DNA of 64,000 nt from Curtobacterium sp. VKM Ac-2922. Its GTDB lineage: Bacteria; Actinomycetota; Actinomycetes; Actinomycetales; Microbacteriaceae. The stretch lies in contig NZ_JALGRO010000012.1 of NCBI RefSeq assembly GCF_022815645.1, forward strand, positions 62,001-126,000, read 5' to 3'. The translations under genes were made by a program, and so were the position numbers. Under the pieces are notes generated by a model. That model was not told the origin of the DNA and ran no database searches. It worked only from the letters and a program-made list of their open reading frames with translations. How positions within the stretch are numbered: the stretch's first letter is position 1; each line of letters opens with the position of its first letter. Shown piece by piece: positions 42,701 through 51,559 of the stretch.

Positions 42701-43033
42701 ATGACGGCGACGCCCCGTGACCACGAGCCCCCCGCGGCACCCGCGTCCGTCGCCGTCGTACTCGGGTGCATCGCCCTGTACCTCGGCCTGCTGATGCCCG
42801 CCGCCGAGCTCACCCAGCACGCCGTGCTCGGCGGGGCGTTCGGCGTGGTCGGGCTGCTGAGCGGCTGGCGCGCCCTCGCCATAGCAGGACGGCGACGCGG
42901 TCCGCGCTTCTGGGCGTGGACCGGCATCGTCATCGTCGGGCTGGCGTTCCTCGCCATCGCCTACCAGGTGGTGTTCATCCTGACCGGCGGCGCCGTGCCG
43001 GCGCCGTTCTGGTCGCCCTACGCGACCCCCTGA
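42701..43033 (+). CDS. Small three-TM membrane protein, 110 residues
   Basis: Hydrophobic helices are VAVVLGCIALYLGLLMPAAE, LGGAFGVVGLLSGWRALAI and WTGIVIVGLAFLAIAYQVVF. The N-terminus is Pro-rich and polar. No family is recognised. It is a single gene closed by the hairpin at 43034. Confidence 0.65.
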   Translation: MTATPRDHEPPAAPASVAVVLGCIALYLGLLMPAAELTQHAVLGGAFGVVGLLSGWRALAIAGRRRGPRFWAWTGIVIVGLAFLAIAYQVVFILTGGAVPAPFWSPYATP

Positions 43034-43078
43034 CGGACTGGAGGCCCGGTGCCGGCCCGCCACCGGGCCTCCAGTCCG
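43034..43078 (+). terminator. 18-bp hairpin carrying the recurring 12-mer as inverted pair
   Basis: CGGACTGGAGGCCCGGTG (43034-43051) pairs with CACCGGGCCTCCAGTCCG (43061-43078) around CCGGCCCGC, starting at the stop of the small membrane protein. It closely resembles the palindrome at 12921 with A in place of C. Confidence 0.82.
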
Positions 43079-43154
43079 ACACGACGCACCGGACGTGCCG
43101 GACGCGCCGCAGGACCGCCGCACACACCGCGCGCTCAGGGTGCAGAGTGGGCGC

Positions 43155-44570
43155 GTGACAACGACGCCGCGACCCACCCTGTTCCGCCGGAAGCCGATCG
43201 AGGAGATCGACGACGACACCGGGGGCGAGGGCGGCCTGAAGCGGCACCTCGGGCTGTGGCAGCTCACCGCGATCGGCATCGGCGGCATCATCGGCGCCGG
43301 CATCTTCACCCTGGCAGGCACCGTCGCCCACGGGGTCGCCGGGCCGGCCGTGCTCATCTCGTTCCTGGTCGCCGGCGTCGCGAGCGCTGCCGCGGCACTG
43401 TCGTACGCCGAGTTCGCCGGCCTGATCCCCAAGGCGGGCAGCGCCTACACGTACGGCTACGCCGTGCTGGGCGAGATCGTCGGCTGGTTCATCGGCTGGG
43501 ACCTGCTGCTGGAGTACACCGCGATCGTGGCGGTGGTCGCGATCGGCATCTCCGGCTACGTCGGGTTCCTGGTCGGCCAGTTCGGCATCGACCTGCCCGC
43601 CTGGATGCTCGGTGCCCCGGGCACGGGCGACGGGCACGTGGTCGACGTCTTCGCGATCCTGCTCTGCCTGCTGACGGCCTTCGTGCTGACCCGCGGCATC
43701 CGGAGCGCTGCCCGGTTCGAGTTCGTCGCGGTCGGCATCAAGGTCGCGCTGGTCGTGCTCATCGTGGTGCTCGGCGTGTTCCACATCAACAGCGCCAACT
43801 ACGACCCGTACTTCCCGTTCGGTTTCGGCGGCGTGATGACGGGTGCCGCGACGGTGTTCTTCGCGGTGTTCGGCTACGACGCGATGTCGACCGCGGCCGA
43901 GGAGTCCATCGACGCCCGCAAGCACATGCCCAAGGCGATCCTGCTGTCCCTGGCGATCTCGATGGTGCTGTACGTGCTGGCCACCATCGTCCTGACCGGC
44001 ATGCAGGACTACAAGAACATCGACCCGGCGTCCGGGTTCTCGTCCGCGTTCGCATCGGTCGGGCTGGGCGGCGTGGCGAACGTCATCGCGATCGGCGCCA
44101 TCGTCGGCATCGTCACGGTGCTGATCACCTTCATGCTCGGCGCGTCCCGCGTGTGGTTCTCGATGAGCCGCGACGGCCTGATGCCGAAGTGGTTCTCGAA
44201 GACCGACCCGAAGCGCCACGTCCCGACCCGGGTCACGTGGATCCTCGGCATCGCGTCGGCGGTGCTGGCGGGCGTGCTGCCGATCGGCGTCGTCGCGGAG
44301 CTGACCAACATCGGCATCCTGCTGGCGTTCGTGGTGGTCTGCACCGCGGTCATCGTGCTGCGCTACACCCAGCCGGACCTGCCCCGGCAGTTCAAGCTGC
44401 CCTTCATGCCGATCGTGCCGGCCGTCGGGGTCATCGCGTCGCTGTGGCTCGTGACGTTCCTGCAGTGGGAGACCTGGGTGCGCTTCGCGGTGTGGTTCGC
44501 GATCGGGCTCGGTGTGTACTTCGGCTACTCGCGGAAGCACAGCAAGCTGGCGGCCGAGCGGCAGCGCTAG
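43155..44570 (+). CDS. Cationic-amino-acid-transporter (CAT) type APC permease
   Basis: A 471-residue permease starting at a GTG at 43155. RHLGLWQLTAIGIGGIIGAG opens helix 1, and the consensus FFAVFGYDAMSTAAEESIDA lies between helices 6 and 7, as in YfnA/CAT proteins. MSRDGLMPKWFSKTDPKRHV is the conserved cytoplasmic loop. Likely a proton-coupled importer of amino acids, possibly cationic. Its stop shares CTAG with the stop of the convergent BLUF gene. Confidence 0.9.
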   Translation: MTTTPRPTLFRRKPIEEIDDDTGGEGGLKRHLGLWQLTAIGIGGIIGAGIFTLAGTVAHGVAGPAVLISFLVAGVASAAAALSYAEFAGLIPKAGSAYTYGYAVLGEIVGWFIGWDLLLEYTAIVAVVAIGISGYVGFLVGQFGIDLPAWMLGAPGTGDGHVVDVFAILLCLLTAFVLTRGIRSAARFEFVAVGIKVALVVLIVVLGVFHINSANYDPYFPFGFGGVMTGAATVFFAVFGYDAMSTAAEESIDARKHMPKAILLSLAISMVLYVLATIVLTGMQDYKNIDPASGFSSAFASVGLGGVANVIAIGAIVGIVTVLITFMLGASRVWFSMSRDGLMPKWFSKTDPKRHVPTRVTWILGIASAVLAGVLPIGVVAELTNIGILLAFVVVCTAVIVLRYTQPDLPRQFKLPFMPIVPAVGVIASLWLVTFLQWETWVRFAVWFAIGLGVYFGYSRKHSKLAAERQR

Positions 44571-45007
44571 CGGCGGTGCTTGCCCGCCGACGCCGTCGGG
44601 TCGGCCATCGGGTGGTTGCGGAACCACCGCAGCAGCTCGCGCGATCGGCTGCGGTCGGCGCTGGCGTCGCCGGAGGCCAGGAAGTCGCTGAACCCCTCGG
44701 GCACGTCCTGCGGTTCGGCCCGGTCGAACGCCATGGTCCACTCCGGGAAGCGCCGCGTGTGCAGCGACTCCTCGACCAGCAGTGCGACGTCGCCGTGCCG
44801 GTCGTCTGCCAGGATGCGCGCGTACGTCGCCATCACCGGGTCGTACGGTCCCTCGAGCAGCTGCATGAAGCGCCCGGCGCGGTGCACGAGCAGACCGGTC
44901 AGGCCGTCCGCCGTGTTCCGGGTGCGCGCGTGCTCGAGCAGGGCGTCGAGCGCGTCGTCGTCGAAGGGTTCCTTGGCGGAGCTCATGTAGAGCAGTGACT
45001 GCAGCAT
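44567..45007 (-). CDS. BLUF-domain blue-light photoreceptor
   Basis: A 146-residue protein whose first 100 residues are a BLUF domain binding FAD. The photocycle residues sit at exactly the AppA spacing: Y7 (LLYMSS), N31 (RTRNTADG), Q49 (RFMQLLEG), W90 and M92 (FPEWTMAFD). RH after the ADD motif (ILADDRHGDVALL) is also conserved. The C-terminal 45 residues are polar and basic with no output domain, so it probably signals by binding a partner. It is divergent from the SNF2 helicase gene, 97 bases apart. The start at 45007 has GGTGGGA upstream. Confidence 0.93.
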   Translation of the reverse strand: MLQSLLYMSSAKEPFDDDALDALLEHARTRNTADGLTGLLVHRAGRFMQLLEGPYDPVMATYARILADDRHGDVALLVEESLHTRRFPEWTMAFDRAEPQDVPEGFSDFLASGDASADRSRSRELLRWFRNHPMADPTASAGKHRR

Positions 45008-45104
45008 GGTCCCACCAGCCTGCCCCTCGGGCGCCGTGCGCGACAGCCCCACTCCGGGTGCGGTCCGGTCCGCAGGCGTCGGTGGGGACTGGCACGATGG
45101 GCGT

Positions 45105-48100
45105 GTGCCTGCCGCCCCGATGATCGACGCCGTCGACGTCATCCGCTTCGTCGGGCCGCAGACCTTCGGCCGTGCGCGGGACCTGGTGCGGCAGGGTCTG
45201 GTCGAGTCCGCCGTGTGGGACGACGATGCCGGCACGATCACGGGCGTGGTCGCCGGGTCCGCCGACGACCCGTACGACGTGCACGTCGACACGACGGCCG
45301 CGCGGGGCGAGTTCGTCCGCCCGGTCCGCTCCCGCTGCACGTGCCCGATCGGCGGCGAGTGCAAGCACGTCGCCGCACTGCTGCTCACGATCAACGCCCG
45401 TGCGGTCGCCGCACACGCCGGCCCACGCGCCGAGGCACCGCCCGAACCGCCGGCCCCGGACTGGAGGCACGAGGTCGCCCGCCTCGCCGGTGACACCCCG
45501 CCCTCTGCCGCGCTGCAGACCACCACGCCGCTGGGCCTGCAGTTCGAGCTCCGCGACGCGGTCCCCGCGCGGATGGCAGCGCGGGCGCGTGCCGCGGGTC
45601 GTGCGCTGCCGACGGCCTCGCGGTCGGTGCGGCTCGGCGTCCGCCCGGTGACCCGCAGCGATGCGGGCAACTGGGTGCGCGGACAGCTGACGTGGGGAAC
45701 GCTCCCCTACTCCATGAACCGTCTGGGTCTGGGTGCCGAACAACACGCGTGGTTCCTGCAGCTCGCTGCCCTGCACCGCGCCGGAGCCCTGGCGGGGCTG
45801 CCCGGCGAGAGCGACTGGATCCACCTGGACGACTTCCCGAGCCCGCTGCTCTGGCAGCTCCTGCGCCAGGCACCGGCGCTCGGGATCGCGTTCGTCACCG
45901 GCAAGCGCGAGGGCGGCGCGGTCCTGGGCAGTGACGCGCGGGTGCTGCTCGACGTCGCCCGGTCGGACGACGGCCTGACGATCGGCACCAGCGCGGTGCT
46001 CGACGGCCGACCCATCGCCGACGGTGCAGCACGGCTGATCGGCGACCACGGGCTGTACGCGTTCCGCGAGTCGCCCGAGTTCCACGTCGACCTGGCCCCG
46101 ACGCCCGACCCCGTGCCCGAGGACCAGCGCCGCATGCTCACCGAGGGCACGCGCATCCACGTCCCCGCGGCCGAGGTCGACGAGTTCCTGGCCGACTGGT
46201 CGCCTCGACTGCGCGGTGCACTCGGGCTGGTCAGTTCCGACGGCTCGATCGAGCTGCCGGAGCGCACACCGCCCGAACTCGTGCTGACGGTCACCTTCGA
46301 GCCGGCTCGGGCTCCCCGTACGGACGACGTCGCGCACGTGCAGTGGCGCTGGCACGTCGACGGGCGGAAGGACCCGGTCGCGATGCACGGACCGCTGCCC
46401 GACCTGACCCGCGTCCGCGCAGCGGACGACGCGGATGCGGCAGACACCGACGCGGCCGCGGCGACCGATGCCGTGGACGCGGCCCCGTCGACGACCGCAG
46501 CCGACGACGGCAGCCGGGCCGAGCCTCCCGTCGGACACACGACCGGACCGGGTGGCGGACTGGACTGGTTCGTCGACGGCACCGTCGAGGGCGCCGACGT
46601 CGCGGTGCTGGCCAACGAACTGCTGCCGGCCCTGGCCGAGCACGGGGTACGCGTCGTCGTGCAGGGCGAACGGCTGGACTACGAGCGGCTGACCGGGCGC
46701 CCGCACATCCGCGTCACGACGATGCCGTCCGACAAGCACGACTGGTTCGACCTGGGCATCTTCGTCAGCGTGAACGGCAAGGAGATCCCCTTCACGCCGC
46801 TGCTCACCGCGCTCGCCAGTCGGCAGCGGCGCATGAAGCTCGTCGACAACTCGTACCTGTCCCTGGCCGACCCGGCGTTCGACCGGCTCAAGGAGCTCAT
46901 CGACGAGGCGCGGCAGCAGGACGAGTGGGAGCCGTCGCAGCCGATGACGGTCACGCCGCTGCAGGCCGGGCTGTGGTCGGCGTTCGACCAGCTCGCCGAC
47001 GAGACCGACCACGACGAGCGCTGGCGGTCGATGGCCGAACGACTGCTCGACGCCGCTCCCCCCGGTGACGTCGTCGTACCGGACACCGTGCACGCGGACC
47101 TGCGTCCCTACCAGCGTTCCGGGTACGCGTGGCTGTCGTTCCTGATGGAGCACGGCGTCGGCGGTGTGCTGGCCGACGACATGGGCCTCGGCAAGACCCT
47201 GCAGGCGCTCGCGATGATCGCTGCCCGCCGTCAGGCAGCGCCCGACGACCCGCCGTTCCTGGTCGTCGCGCCGACGTCGGTCGTCGGCAACTGGGCTGCC
47301 GAGGCCGCGTGCTTCGTGCCGTCGCTGCGGGTGGCGACGATCGAGACGACCTCGCTGAAGGACCCGTCCCTGGTGGCCCGGGTCGCGGCGTCCGCCGACG
47401 TCGTCGTGACCTCGTACGCGCTGCTGCGGCTCGACGCGCCCGCCTACACCGAGCTGCCGTTCGCGGCGCTGCTGCTCGACGAGGCGCAGTTCGTCAAGAA
47501 CCCCCAGTCGCAGACCCACCGGGCGGCATCGGACGTGCATGCCCCGGTCAAGATCGCGATCACGGGCACGCCGCTCGAGAACGGGCTCACCGACCTGTGG
47601 GCACTGTTCGCGATCGTCGCGCCCGGACTGCTGTCGTCGTGGACCAGGTTCGGGGACGACTACGTCAAGCCGCTCGCCTCGCCCGACCTGCGGGGTGCGG
47701 CACGCAGTGAACTCACCGCCCGGCTGCGACGGCGCATCCGTCCGCTCATGCTGCGCCGGACGAAGGAGAGCGTGGCGTCCGACCTGCCACCGAAGCAGGA
47801 GCAGGTGGTGCGGGTCACGCTCGACCCGGCGCACCGCGACGTCTACGAGCGCACGCTCAACCGGGAGCGCCTGAAGGTCCTCGACCTGATCGACGACCTC
47901 GACCGCAACCGGATGATCGTGTTCCGGTCGCTCACGCTGCTGCGGATGCTCGCGCTCTCGCCGGCACTGGTCGGCGAAGGCGCGTCGGACATCCCGTCCG
48001 CCAAGCTCGACCTGCTGCTCGACGAGCTCGAGCAGCTCGCCGCCGAGGGTCGCCGCGCGCTGGTGTTCAGCCAGTTCACGTCGTTCCTGCGCATGGTCGC

Positions 48101-48500
48101 TGCCGCACTCGACGAACGCGGCATCGGGTACGACTACCTCGACGGGTCGACGCGAGGACGCACGAAGGTCATCGACCGCTTCCGGAACGGCACCACACCG
48201 GCGTTCCTGATCTCGCTCAAGGCCGGCGGATTCGGGCTCACCCTGACCGAGGCGGACACCGTGTTCGTGCTCGACCCGTGGTGGAACCCCGCTGCCGAGT
48301 CCCAGGCCGTCGATCGCACGCACCGGATCGGGCAGACCCGGTCGGTCAACGTCAACCGGCTCATCGCCGAGGACACCATCGAAGAGAAGGTGCTGGCGTT
48401 GGCCGCCCGCAAGGCGCAGTTGTTCGCGACGATGATCGACGACGACGCGCTGTTCGCGGACGACCTGTCGGCGGAGGACATCCGGTCGCTGCTCGACTGA
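45105..48500 (+). CDS. SWIM-domain SNF2/Swi2 helicase
   Basis: A 1131-residue protein. Residues 78-88 form a SWIM zinc finger (C78, C80, C86, H88). The middle 200-580 region is the SNF2-associated domain of bacterial HepA-like proteins, with an Asp/Ala-rich insert near 450. Residues 665-900 are the SNF2 N-lobe, with Walker A DDMGLGKTLQ (K697) and DEAQF (D792). Residues 900-1120 are the C-lobe, ending RTHRIGQTRSVNV. It should translocate on duplex DNA and remodel bound proteins. I start at the GTG at 45105; an ATG at 45120 is possible. It is divergent from the BLUF gene. Confidence 0.93.
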   Translation: MPAAPMIDAVDVIRFVGPQTFGRARDLVRQGLVESAVWDDDAGTITGVVAGSADDPYDVHVDTTAARGEFVRPVRSRCTCPIGGECKHVAALLLTINARAVAAHAGPRAEAPPEPPAPDWRHEVARLAGDTPPSAALQTTTPLGLQFELRDAVPARMAARARAAGRALPTASRSVRLGVRPVTRSDAGNWVRGQLTWGTLPYSMNRLGLGAEQHAWFLQLAALHRAGALAGLPGESDWIHLDDFPSPLLWQLLRQAPALGIAFVTGKREGGAVLGSDARVLLDVARSDDGLTIGTSAVLDGRPIADGAARLIGDHGLYAFRESPEFHVDLAPTPDPVPEDQRRMLTEGTRIHVPAAEVDEFLADWSPRLRGALGLVSSDGSIELPERTPPELVLTVTFEPARAPRTDDVAHVQWRWHVDGRKDPVAMHGPLPDLTRVRAADDADAADTDAAAATDAVDAAPSTTAADDGSRAEPPVGHTTGPGGGLDWFVDGTVEGADVAVLANELLPALAEHGVRVVVQGERLDYERLTGRPHIRVTTMPSDKHDWFDLGIFVSVNGKEIPFTPLLTALASRQRRMKLVDNSYLSLADPAFDRLKELIDEARQQDEWEPSQPMTVTPLQAGLWSAFDQLADETDHDERWRSMAERLLDAAPPGDVVVPDTVHADLRPYQRSGYAWLSFLMEHGVGGVLADDMGLGKTLQALAMIAARRQAAPDDPPFLVVAPTSVVGNWAAEAACFVPSLRVATIETTSLKDPSLVARVAASADVVVTSYALLRLDAPAYTELPFAALLLDEAQFVKNPQSQTHRAASDVHAPVKIAITGTPLENGLTDLWALFAIVAPGLLSSWTRFGDDYVKPLASPDLRGAARSELTARLRRRIRPLMLRRTKESVASDLPPKQEQVVRVTLDPAHRDVYERTLNRERLKVLDLIDDLDRNRMIVFRSLTLLRMLALSPALVGEGASDIPSAKLDLLLDELEQLAAEGRRALVFSQFTSFLRMVAAALDERGIGYDYLDGSTRGRTKVIDRFRNGTTPAFLISLKAGGFGLTLTEADTVFVLDPWWNPAAESQAVDRTHRIGQTRSVNVNRLIAEDTIEEKVLALAARKAQLFATMIDDDALFADDLSAEDIRSLLD

Positions 48501-48567
48501 GCGGCGCGGCGACATACGACATCTGGAGAGCTTGTCGATGGAGACCGGGCGCTCCTAGCGTCGGATC

Positions 48568-48768
48568 ATGACCTTGCTCGACGACACCAAGCTGACCGAT
48601 CTCCCCGACGACGATCCACCACCGCTCCCACATCTCCGTCGCGCCGACAACGGGATGTCCTCCTCCATCACGCTCCGCAACGGACGGACGGTCGACCTCG
48701 TCGGTTTCACCCCCGGGATGACCTACCCGCCGAACTACCTCCGGGACCTCCGGGCGGGGTGCTTGTGA
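48568..48768 (+). CDS. Putative antitoxin partner of the PIN protein
   Basis: A 66-residue protein with a disordered Asp/Pro-rich N-terminus and a basic C-terminal half (SSSITLRNGRTVDLVGFTPG then MTYPPNYLRDLRAG). It is not a recognisable RHH, AbrB or Phd antitoxin. Its identification rests on size and on overlap with the PIN gene start by four bases, as in VapBC operons. The ribosome site is weak. Confidence 0.55.
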   Translation: MTLLDDTKLTDLPDDDPPPLPHLRRADNGMSSSITLRNGRTVDLVGFTPGMTYPPNYLRDLRAGCL

Positions 48769-49190
48769 TCACGCTCGATGCGAACGTGCTCATCGCGCGG
48801 TGGGACCAGTTCGACTCCACACACGAACGCGCGGTCGAGGTACTCGATCACCACGAGTGGGACGAGTTCATCACCCCCGCGGTCACGCTCGCAGAAGTGC
48901 TCGTCCGACCGGTGCGCCGCGCCTGGGCGGACCAGTACCTCCGCCGCATCGACGCCCTCGGCGTGCTCGTCGTCCCGGTCGAAGACGACGACGCAGCGGG
49001 CATTGCCTCGCTGTGCGCGCACCACCGCCTCGCCATCCCGGACGCGGTCGCACTGCACACCGCGATGATGACCAGCGACGCGCTGGTCACCTTCGATGCC
49101 AAGCTCGCCCGCGTCGCGCGGGCGATCGGGTTCCCCGTCATCGACCGCGCCCCGGACGACCTCGAGTGGGACGCGCCGTGGGCGGCCTGA
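48765..49190 (+). CDS. PIN-domain ribonuclease, VapC-like toxin
   Basis: A 141-residue PIN protein. The acidic active site is visible: TLDANVLIARWD (first Asp), VTLAEVLVRP (Glu), AIPDAVALHTA (Asp) and DALVTFDAKLA (Asp). VapC toxins of this type cut tRNA or rRNA. I choose the GTG at 48765 because it has GGGG at a normal distance and forms GTGA with the upstream stop; a GTG at 48759 is possible. The small upstream gene is the expected antitoxin. Confidence 0.85.
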   Translation: MITLDANVLIARWDQFDSTHERAVEVLDHHEWDEFITPAVTLAEVLVRPVRRAWADQYLRRIDALGVLVVPVEDDDAAGIASLCAHHRLAIPDAVALHTAMMTSDALVTFDAKLARVARAIGFPVIDRAPDDLEWDAPWAA

Positions 49191-49194
49191 ACGC

Positions 49195-49743
49195 TCAGGC
49201 GAGCGACGCGACCCAGTCCGCCGTCGACACGACCTCGGCCTGGCGCGGGAACACCTTCTCGAGCAGCACCCGGTGCACCTCGTCGTCGCCGTCCGAGCAC
49301 GCATCCGCCAGCACCGTGAGCCCGAAGTCCAGGTCCGCCGCCTGACGCAGCGTCGACAGCACGACGCCGCTCGTCGCGATGCCGCACAGCACCAGGTCGC
49401 GCACGTCCAGCCCCCGCAGCAGCACCTCGAGGTCGGAGCCCGCGAAGGCACTCACCCGCAGCTTCGTGACGACGAGGTCGTCGTCGCGCAGCGCGAACGC
49501 CGGGTGCACCTCGGTGGCGTCAGCTGCTTGTGCGCCCATCCGCTCGCGCATCCCGCCAAACATCTTGTTCGACGCGGCAACCTCGGGAGCGCCGGGCCGG
49601 AACGCCACCCGGACGAACACGACCGGGATCCCCCGCTCTCGCGCTGCCCCGACGGCGTCGACCGCCGCGGCAAGGGCTTCGGGGGTCCCGAGGCGGTCGA
49701 CGATGCTGTTCTGGTAGTCCATGACGAGGAGTGCGCTGCTCAC
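49195..49743 (-). CDS. Isochorismatase-fold protein lacking the catalytic cysteine
   Basis: A 182-residue isochorismatase-family protein. D9 (LLVMDYQNSIVD) and K94 (LVVTKLRVSAF) of the triad are present. The third position, normally Cys in TxxCV, is Val127: the segment reads LCGIATSGVVLSTLRQA. Cysteine hydrolase chemistry is therefore unlikely; some isochorismatases work without Cys. Substrate unknown. The start is a GTG at 49743. It ends close to the convergent PIN gene. Confidence 0.87.
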   Translation of the reverse strand: MSSALLVMDYQNSIVDRLGTPEALAAAVDAVGAARERGIPVVFVRVAFRPGAPEVAASNKMFGGMRERMGAQAADATEVHPAFALRDDDLVVTKLRVSAFAGSDLEVLLRGLDVRDLVLCGIATSGVVLSTLRQAADLDFGLTVLADACSDGDDEVHRVLLEKVFPRQAEVVSTADWVASLA

Positions 49744-49764
49744 CTCCCCGACGCTACCGCCAGC

Positions 49765-50544
49765 TCAGTGCCCGAGTGCGTCGATCTGGGCGACCTCGTC
49801 GTCCGACAGGGGCACGGTCGCGCCGGCCGCGTTCGAACGGATGCGCTCCGGGTTCGACGACTTCGGGATGACGACGAACTCGTGCGCGACGTGCCACGCG
49901 ACGATCACCTGGGCGGTGTCGACGTCGTGCGCCTGGGCGATCGACACCAGCGTCGGGTCCTGCAAGTTGCTCGCTTTGAACGGGCTGTAGCCCTCGAGCA
50001 CGACACCGCGGTCACGCAGTCCGTCGGCGACCGCGCGGTCGAACTGGGCCGGGCTCCACTTGATCTGGTTCACGGCCGGGGTGGTCCCGGTCGCCTGGGT
50101 CAGCTCGTCGATCTGCGCGAGCGAGTAGTTGCTCACGCCGACGGCCTTCGTCAGCCCGTCGGCCTGCGCCTGCACGACCTGCTCCCACACGTCGGGGCGC
50201 GCCTGGCCGTTCGGCGGCCAGTGCACGAGCCACAGGTTCAGGTGGTCGAGGCCCAGCTGCTCCAGGCTCTCCTCGATCGTTTCGCGGACGCGGTCGGCGT
50301 TGTCCGGCGGCAGCTTCGTGGTGACGAACAGGTCGCCACGGGGCAGACCCGAGTCGGCGATGGCCTGCCCCACTCCACGTTGGTTGCTGTACCCGGTCGC
50401 GGTGTCGATGTGGCGGTACCCCGCGTCGAGCGCTGCGCTGACGGCAGCGGGGGCGTCAGCGTCGTCGATCTGCCAGGTGCCGAAGCCCAGGAGCGGCATC
50501 GCTCCACCGGTCACCGGCACGGACGGTTCTGCGTAGTCGGTCAT
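49765..50544 (-). CDS. Aldo/keto reductase
   Basis: A 259-residue AKR5-like NADPH-dependent reductase. All tetrad positions are visible: Asp and Tyr in GYRHIDTATGYSNQRGVG, Lys in LFVTTKLPP, and His in LWLVHWPPNG. The C-terminal VVIPKSSNPERIRSNAA binds NADPH 2'-phosphate. It resembles 2,5-diketo-gluconate reductases, but the substrate is not determined. The ATG at 50544 is preferred to the long upstream frame, which has no family sequence. Confidence 0.93.
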   Translation of the reverse strand: MTDYAEPSVPVTGGAMPLLGFGTWQIDDADAPAAVSAALDAGYRHIDTATGYSNQRGVGQAIADSGLPRGDLFVTTKLPPDNADRVRETIEESLEQLGLDHLNLWLVHWPPNGQARPDVWEQVVQAQADGLTKAVGVSNYSLAQIDELTQATGTTPAVNQIKWSPAQFDRAVADGLRDRGVVLEGYSPFKASNLQDPTLVSIAQAHDVDTAQVIVAWHVAHEFVVIPKSSNPERIRSNAAGATVPLSDDEVAQIDALGH

Positions 50545-50630
50545 GCCACCGTGTCTACGCGGCGATGTCGGATGCGTCCACCAGGATCGGACGGACGATC
50601 CACCGAGCATCACCAGGAGCACCACGCCGC

Positions 50631-51470
50631 ATGACGTCCCGCCGACGCCGCACCACCCGCCTGACCCTGTCCAGCTCGCTGATCCTGATCGGCATCGCCG
50701 TCCTCGGGTACGCGCTCCACGCGACCGGCGCGCCGCCCTCTCAGGCGGACGGAACACCGGCCACCGGAGCAGCCCCGACCGTCAGCGCGACCGCCCGTGG
50801 GACCGCAGCACCCGTGCCGGAGCCGACCCGAGCCTCCAGTCCGGCCGACAGTCCGGCCGGCAGTCCGGGCGACCCGGCGCCCGACGGCGCGGCCGACCCG
50901 GCGGCCGACAGTCCGGCCGACGTCGCGACCGCACGCGCGCAGCTGGCGGCCCTGCCCGTCAAGGGCAAGGCCCCCGCGACGGGCTACGACCGCACCGCCG
51001 ACTTCGGCACCGCGTGGCTGGACGTCGACCACAACGGCTGCGACACCCGCAACGACGTGCTGGCCCGCGACCTGACCGACGTCGTGCGGAGCGGCCCGTG
51101 CCGGGTGACGTCCGGCGAACTCCGATCGCCGTACACCGGCACGACGATCGACTTCGTGCGCGGGAACACCACCTCGACGCTCGTGCAGATCGACCACGTC
51201 GTCGCGCTCGAGAACGCCTGGGTCACGGGCGCGCAGCAGCTCAGCCAGGGCGAACGGCAGGCGTTGGCGAACGACCCGGACAACCTGTTCGCGGTCGACG
51301 GACACTCGAACGCGCAGAAGCGATCCGGCGACGCCGCGACCTGGTTGCCCGCGGCCACGGCGTTCCGCTGCACGTACGTCGAGCACCAGGTCACGGTGAA
51401 GACCCGGTACCGGCTGTGGGTCGCGCCGGCGGAGCAGCAGGCGATGACGCGGGTGCTCGACCGCTGCTGA
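50631..51470 (+). CDS. Secreted HNH nuclease (DUF1524/GmrSD C-terminal type)
   Basis: A 279-residue exported protein. An N-terminal basic-hydrophobic segment (RLTLSSSLILIGIAVLGYAL) acts as signal or anchor. A Pro/Ala/Asp-rich linker follows, then a DUF1524-like HNH domain. LVQIDHVVALENAWVTGAQQ holds the catalytic DH, and NDPDNLFAVDGHSNAQKRSG then DAATWLP completes it. Similar actinobacterial proteins are extracellular nucleases. It could feed on or defend against extracellular DNA; that is inference. AGGAG lies 11 bases before the ATG. Confidence 0.85.
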   Translation: MTSRRRRTTRLTLSSSLILIGIAVLGYALHATGAPPSQADGTPATGAAPTVSATARGTAAPVPEPTRASSPADSPAGSPGDPAPDGAADPAADSPADVATARAQLAALPVKGKAPATGYDRTADFGTAWLDVDHNGCDTRNDVLARDLTDVVRSGPCRVTSGELRSPYTGTTIDFVRGNTTSTLVQIDHVVALENAWVTGAQQLSQGERQALANDPDNLFAVDGHSNAQKRSGDAATWLPAATAFRCTYVEHQVTVKTRYRLWVAPAEQQAMTRVLDRC

Positions 51471-51559
51471 CCGTCGGCGCAAAACGACAGGTGTAGTCTA
51501 GATGGCGAGCCGATGCGAACGCATCGACCTTCGACGATGAAGACCTCAGGAGGCCTCCC

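Noticed and set aside
42975..48515. A 1846-codon open frame antisense to the CAT permease, BLUF and SNF2 genes
   Set aside because: It is low-complexity Arg/Gly/Asp-rich, spans several well-supported genes on the other strand, and arises from the lack of stops in high-G+C DNA.
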